A stretch of DNA of 8,434 nucleotides, taken from assembly GCA_021738605.1 (NCBI GenBank), contig JAIPBY010000100.1:1-8434 (forward strand). The letters run 5' to 3'. Below are positions 6,530 through 8,434 of this stretch, piece by piece (within the stretch, counting starts at the first letter, position 1; every line of letters begins with the position of its first letter). The notes under the pieces were generated by a model. It made no database searches. It was not told the origin of the DNA and saw only the letters and a list, made by a program, of their open reading frames with translations. Position numbers and translations under genes: made by a program. Source of the stretch: Chitinophagaceae bacterium (GTDB lineage: Bacteria; Bacteroidota; Bacteroidia; Chitinophagales; Chitinophagaceae).

Positions 6530-7837
6530 ATGAAACTTTGGAGCAAAGACAAAACATCAACAGCAGCGCAAATAGAGGCCTTTACTGTAGGCAGAGACCG
6601 TGATTTTGATGTCCAGATGGCAGGCTTTGATGTGGAGGGCTCCATTGCACATGTAACCATGTTGGGAGAACAGGGGCTGATGAGCAAGGAACAGGCTGAC
6701 CTGGCTGTTGCTGAACTGAAAAAAATCCTGACAACTATTGAAGCAGGCCAATTCTCCATTGATGCCAGCGCAGAAGATATCCATTCACAAATTGAGTTCA
6801 TGCTCACTGAACGGATTGGTGATGTTGGAAAGATGATCCATACCGGCAGAAGCAGAAATGACCAAGTGGCGGTAGACATCAAGCTCTTCCTGCGATCAGC
6901 CATCATTGATGTCAAAGATGAAATGCAATTGCTTTTTGATCTGCTGATCCAAAAAAGCAATGAGCACAAGGATACCCTGATACCGGGCTATACCCATCTT
7001 CAAATTGCGATGCCATCATCCATCGGTCTATGGCTGGGAGCCTATGCAGAAAGCCTGGTTGATGACATGGAATTTGTTGCTGCCGCTTTTAAAGTGGCCA
7101 ACAAAAATCCGCTGGGCAGTGGCGCAGGGTATGGATCGTCCTTCCCGCTGAACAGGAGCCGCACCACCGCCTTGCTCCATTTCAGCACCCTTAACTATAA
7201 TGCCGTTTATGCGCAAATGAGCAGGGGAAAAACAGAGAAATTGACTGCCATGGCCTTGGCATCTGTTGCAGCTACACTGAGCCGTTTGGCAATGGATTGT
7301 TGTTTGTTCATGAGCCAGAATTTTGGTTTCATTCATTTTCCTGATGAGCTGACCACAGGCAGCAGCATCATGCCCCACAAAAAAAATCCTGATGTATTTG
7401 AATTGATCCGTGGCAAATGCAACAGGATACAGGCAGTTCCCAATGAACTTACCCTGCTGATCAACAATCTTCCTTCAGGATACCACCGCGACATGCAGCT
7501 GACCAAGGAAATCCTGTTTCCTGCCATAGAAGAACTGCGTTCTTGCATGGAGATGATGAAACTGATGTTGAATGCCCTTGGCGTAAGAGAAAATATTCTC
7601 ACGGAAGAAAAATACAAATACCTTTTCAGCGTTGAGAAAGTCAATGAATTGGTCAACCAGGGCATTCCCTTCCGGGATGCCTATGCACAGGTAGGAAACA
7701 TGATCGATCAGGGAAGTTTTCACTTTGATGCGACACAAAAACTAAACCATACCCACGAGGGAAGCATTGGCAATTTGTGTACAGAAGAGATCAATGCACA
7801 GATGCAATCAGTTGCTGCTGTAATCAAGATTGGTTAA
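6530..7837 (+). CDS. argH: Argininosuccinate lyase
   Basis: Splits argininosuccinate into arginine and fumarate, the last step of the pathway. The protein has 435 residues; lyases of this family are usually about 440-470. It belongs to the fumarase/aspartase superfamily, with the family signature GSSIMPHKKNP at 277-287 (mobile serine loop). Other conserved blocks are DIHSQIE (83-89), HTGRSRNDQ (104-112) and PGYTHLQ (152-158, His156). The substrate-side block PLGSGAGYGSSFPLNR (194-209) differs from the more common PLGSGALAGTT version, as I recall for Bacteroidota lyases. The ATG at 6530 begins MKLWSKD, a normal N-terminus for this subgroup, 21 bases after the deacylase stop. This is the widest gap in the operon, but it holds no recognisable promoter. 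argH closes the operon and ends 9 bases from the convergent gldD stop. Confidence 0.96.
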   Translation: MKLWSKDKTSTAAQIEAFTVGRDRDFDVQMAGFDVEGSIAHVTMLGEQGLMSKEQADLAVAELKKILTTIEAGQFSIDASAEDIHSQIEFMLTERIGDVGKMIHTGRSRNDQVAVDIKLFLRSAIIDVKDEMQLLFDLLIQKSNEHKDTLIPGYTHLQIAMPSSIGLWLGAYAESLVDDMEFVAAAFKVANKNPLGSGAGYGSSFPLNRSRTTALLHFSTLNYNAVYAQMSRGKTEKLTAMALASVAATLSRLAMDCCLFMSQNFGFIHFPDELTTGSSIMPHKKNPDVFELIRGKCNRIQAVPNELTLLINNLPSGYHRDMQLTKEILFPAIEELRSCMEMMKLMLNALGVRENILTEEKYKYLFSVEKVNELVNQGIPFRDAYAQVGNMIDQGSFHFDATQKLNHTHEGSIGNLCTEEINAQMQSVAAVIKIG

Positions 7838-7846
7838 GCAAGGATA
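7838..7846. other. Nine-base convergent junction between argH and gldD
   Basis: The two stop codons face each other with nine bases between them. I see no GC-rich inverted repeat followed by a T-run in the gap or in the adjoining gene ends, so any termination signal must be inside coding sequence or not hairpin-based. Confidence 0.75.
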
Positions 7847-8434
7847 CTACTTCTCCCCTTTCCAACGCAGGGTCTTGATCAGGTGTTTGATGTCCTCTTC
7901 CAGAAAATCACTGACCACAGAGATGGAGTCTGCATTGGGTGAAGCATCAAAATACAGTGCCCCGCGGAGAAAATGCCTGGCCGTATCAGCTAAATAGAAC
8001 TGCTTTGATGTTGCCGCCTCTCCTGCCACATAAAAATACACGCCAGTGGAACCGTTTTCTGTAGCGAAGGCAGAATCAATGATACCACTGGCCTTGATGG
8101 TATGTTTGTAGGTCATTTTATAGGCTTCTTCCCGCAGGCTTTCGAAACTGTTGGCAACCACTGAATCTTTATACCCAGTTGGGGTTTTGATTTTATACAC
8201 AGAGCTGCCGGTGATGGATTTATAACTGAGGTAGATCCTGCCCTGGAATTGATCAAAATTTACATTGATCCAATAGGGATTGTTGCCAGTGCTATCGGCT
8301 TCTTTAGAGATGTGGGCATAGACAGGATACTCAAAAGCATAGGGATAACCAGGCTCATTAAACTCCTTGTATGCCCTTTGGGGAAGGTCTATCTTGAAGT
8401 AACTTCTTGGCCTGGGCGTATAATCGCTGTTGCA
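7847..8434 (-). CDS. gldD: Gliding motility lipoprotein GldD (N-terminal signal peptide outside window)
   Basis: GldD is a cell-envelope lipoprotein required for gliding in Flavobacterium johnsoniae and found across gliding or type IX secretion-bearing Bacteroidota. The frame is open from the right edge to a TAG at 7847-7849, giving 195 residues. Reading from the edge, the first residue is Cys followed by NSDYTPRPRSYFKIDLP, then PYAFEYPVYA, PYWINVNF, GRIYLSYKS, MTYKHTIKASGI, ATSKQFYLADTARHFLRGALYF and a C-terminal DIKHLIKTLRWK. These blocks match my memory of GldD along its whole length. The edge Cys is at the expected lipobox position, so almost the whole mature protein is present and only the signal peptide is missing. 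A GTG at 8200 is an internal valine (residue 79 of the visible part), not the start. Its promoter lies right of the window. In Flavobacterium, gldD lies next to gldE, so gldE may follow the right edge. Confidence 0.88.
   Translation of the reverse strand, partial: CNSDYTPRPRSYFKIDLPQRAYKEFNEPGYPYAFEYPVYAHISKEADSTGNNPYWINVNFDQFQGRIYLSYKSITGSSVYKIKTPTGYKDSVVANSFESLREEAYKMTYKHTIKASGIIDSAFATENGSTGVYFYVAGEAATSKQFYLADTARHFLRGALYFDASPNADSISVVSDFLEEDIKHLIKTLRWKGEK
8432..8434 (-). other. Probable lipidated cysteine (lipobox) of GldD
   Basis: The last complete codon at the right edge reads TGC on the - strand and encodes Cys directly before NSDYTPRPR. In GldD proteins the mature lipoprotein begins with Cys a few residues before the (D)xxPxP segment. 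The preceding lipobox residues are outside the window, so this is inferred from alignment by memory. Confidence 0.65.

Larger units (their letters stand above)
1..7837 (+). other. Arginine biosynthesis operon argG-argC-proC-argD-argF'-argB-argE-argH
   Basis: Eight same-strand genes are separated by 10, 9, -4, 7, -4, 14 and 21 bases. No gap is long enough for a normal promoter plus leader, and I see no Bacteroidota-type promoter (TTTG near -33, TAnnTTTG near -7) in any of them. One transcript beginning left of the window is inferred. The set covers acylglutamate phosphorylation to arginine, plus proC. Missing here are N-acylglutamate synthase, a dedicated regulator (ArgR) and carbamoyl-phosphate synthetase, which could lie upstream or elsewhere. 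Confidence 0.85.

Noticed and set aside
6502..6969. Antisense open frame of 155 codons opposite the argH start
   Set aside because: It lies entirely opposite argE/argH coding sequence, resembles no family I know, and its serine- and isoleucine-rich composition is what the reverse of this coding frame gives.
7847..8200. Short separate 117-residue protein starting at GTG 8200
   Set aside because: The frame stays open to the window edge and the upstream residues carry clear GldD blocks, so the GTG is an internal valine.
1..8434. Search for CRISPR arrays, tRNA/rRNA genes, insertion sequences, riboswitches or defence genes
   Set aside because: No direct-repeat array, cloverleaf, terminal inverted repeat, transposase or long leader was seen; the window is almost entirely conserved biosynthetic coding sequence.

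Overview
The window is a compact arginine-biosynthesis operon on the + strand, followed by one convergent gene on the - strand. In order it holds argG (3' part only), argC, proC, argD, an argF'-type N-acylornithine transcarbamylase, argB, an M20-family deacylase (argE-like) and argH. The - strand gene encodes almost the whole mature part of a GldD-type gliding lipoprotein and runs off the right edge. Nearly every base is coding. There are no RNA genes, mobile elements, CRISPR arrays or long non-coding stretches.

The organism is very probably a member of Bacteroidota, and I would guess the Chitinophagaceae or a relative. The reasons are the GldD lipoprotein (gliding / type IX secretion lineage), the argF' enzyme resembling the Bacteroides fragilis N-succinylornithine transcarbamylase, start codons mostly without Shine-Dalgarno sequences, and moderate GC content. 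The family-level guess is from memory of similar proteins and is weaker than the phylum-level call.

The pathway logic is the linear N-acyl route. ArgB phosphorylates N-acylglutamate, ArgC reduces it to the semialdehyde, and ArgD transaminates it to N-acylornithine. The transcarbamylase carbamoylates the still-acylated ornithine, the M20 enzyme then has to remove the acyl group from N-acylcitrulline, and ArgG and ArgH convert citrulline to arginine. Free ornithine is bypassed. Residue 90 of the transcarbamylase, the position known to set acetyl versus succinyl specificity, is valine rather than glutamate, which predicts succinylated intermediates. The first enzyme (N-acylglutamate synthase) and carbamoyl-phosphate synthetase are not in the window. 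proC, the last proline gene, sits inside the operon.

Gene spacing is tight: 10, 9, -4, 7, -4, 14 and 21 bases between successive genes, with two ATGA stop/start overlaps. A single transcript starting left of the window is the simplest reading. argH and gldD end 9 bases apart, tail to tail, with no visible terminator hairpin.

I did not find a previously undescribed system. The points most worth a second look are residue differences in known enzymes: Val90 in the transcarbamylase, loss of two usually conserved glutamates in ArgD, and an altered substrate loop in ProC.
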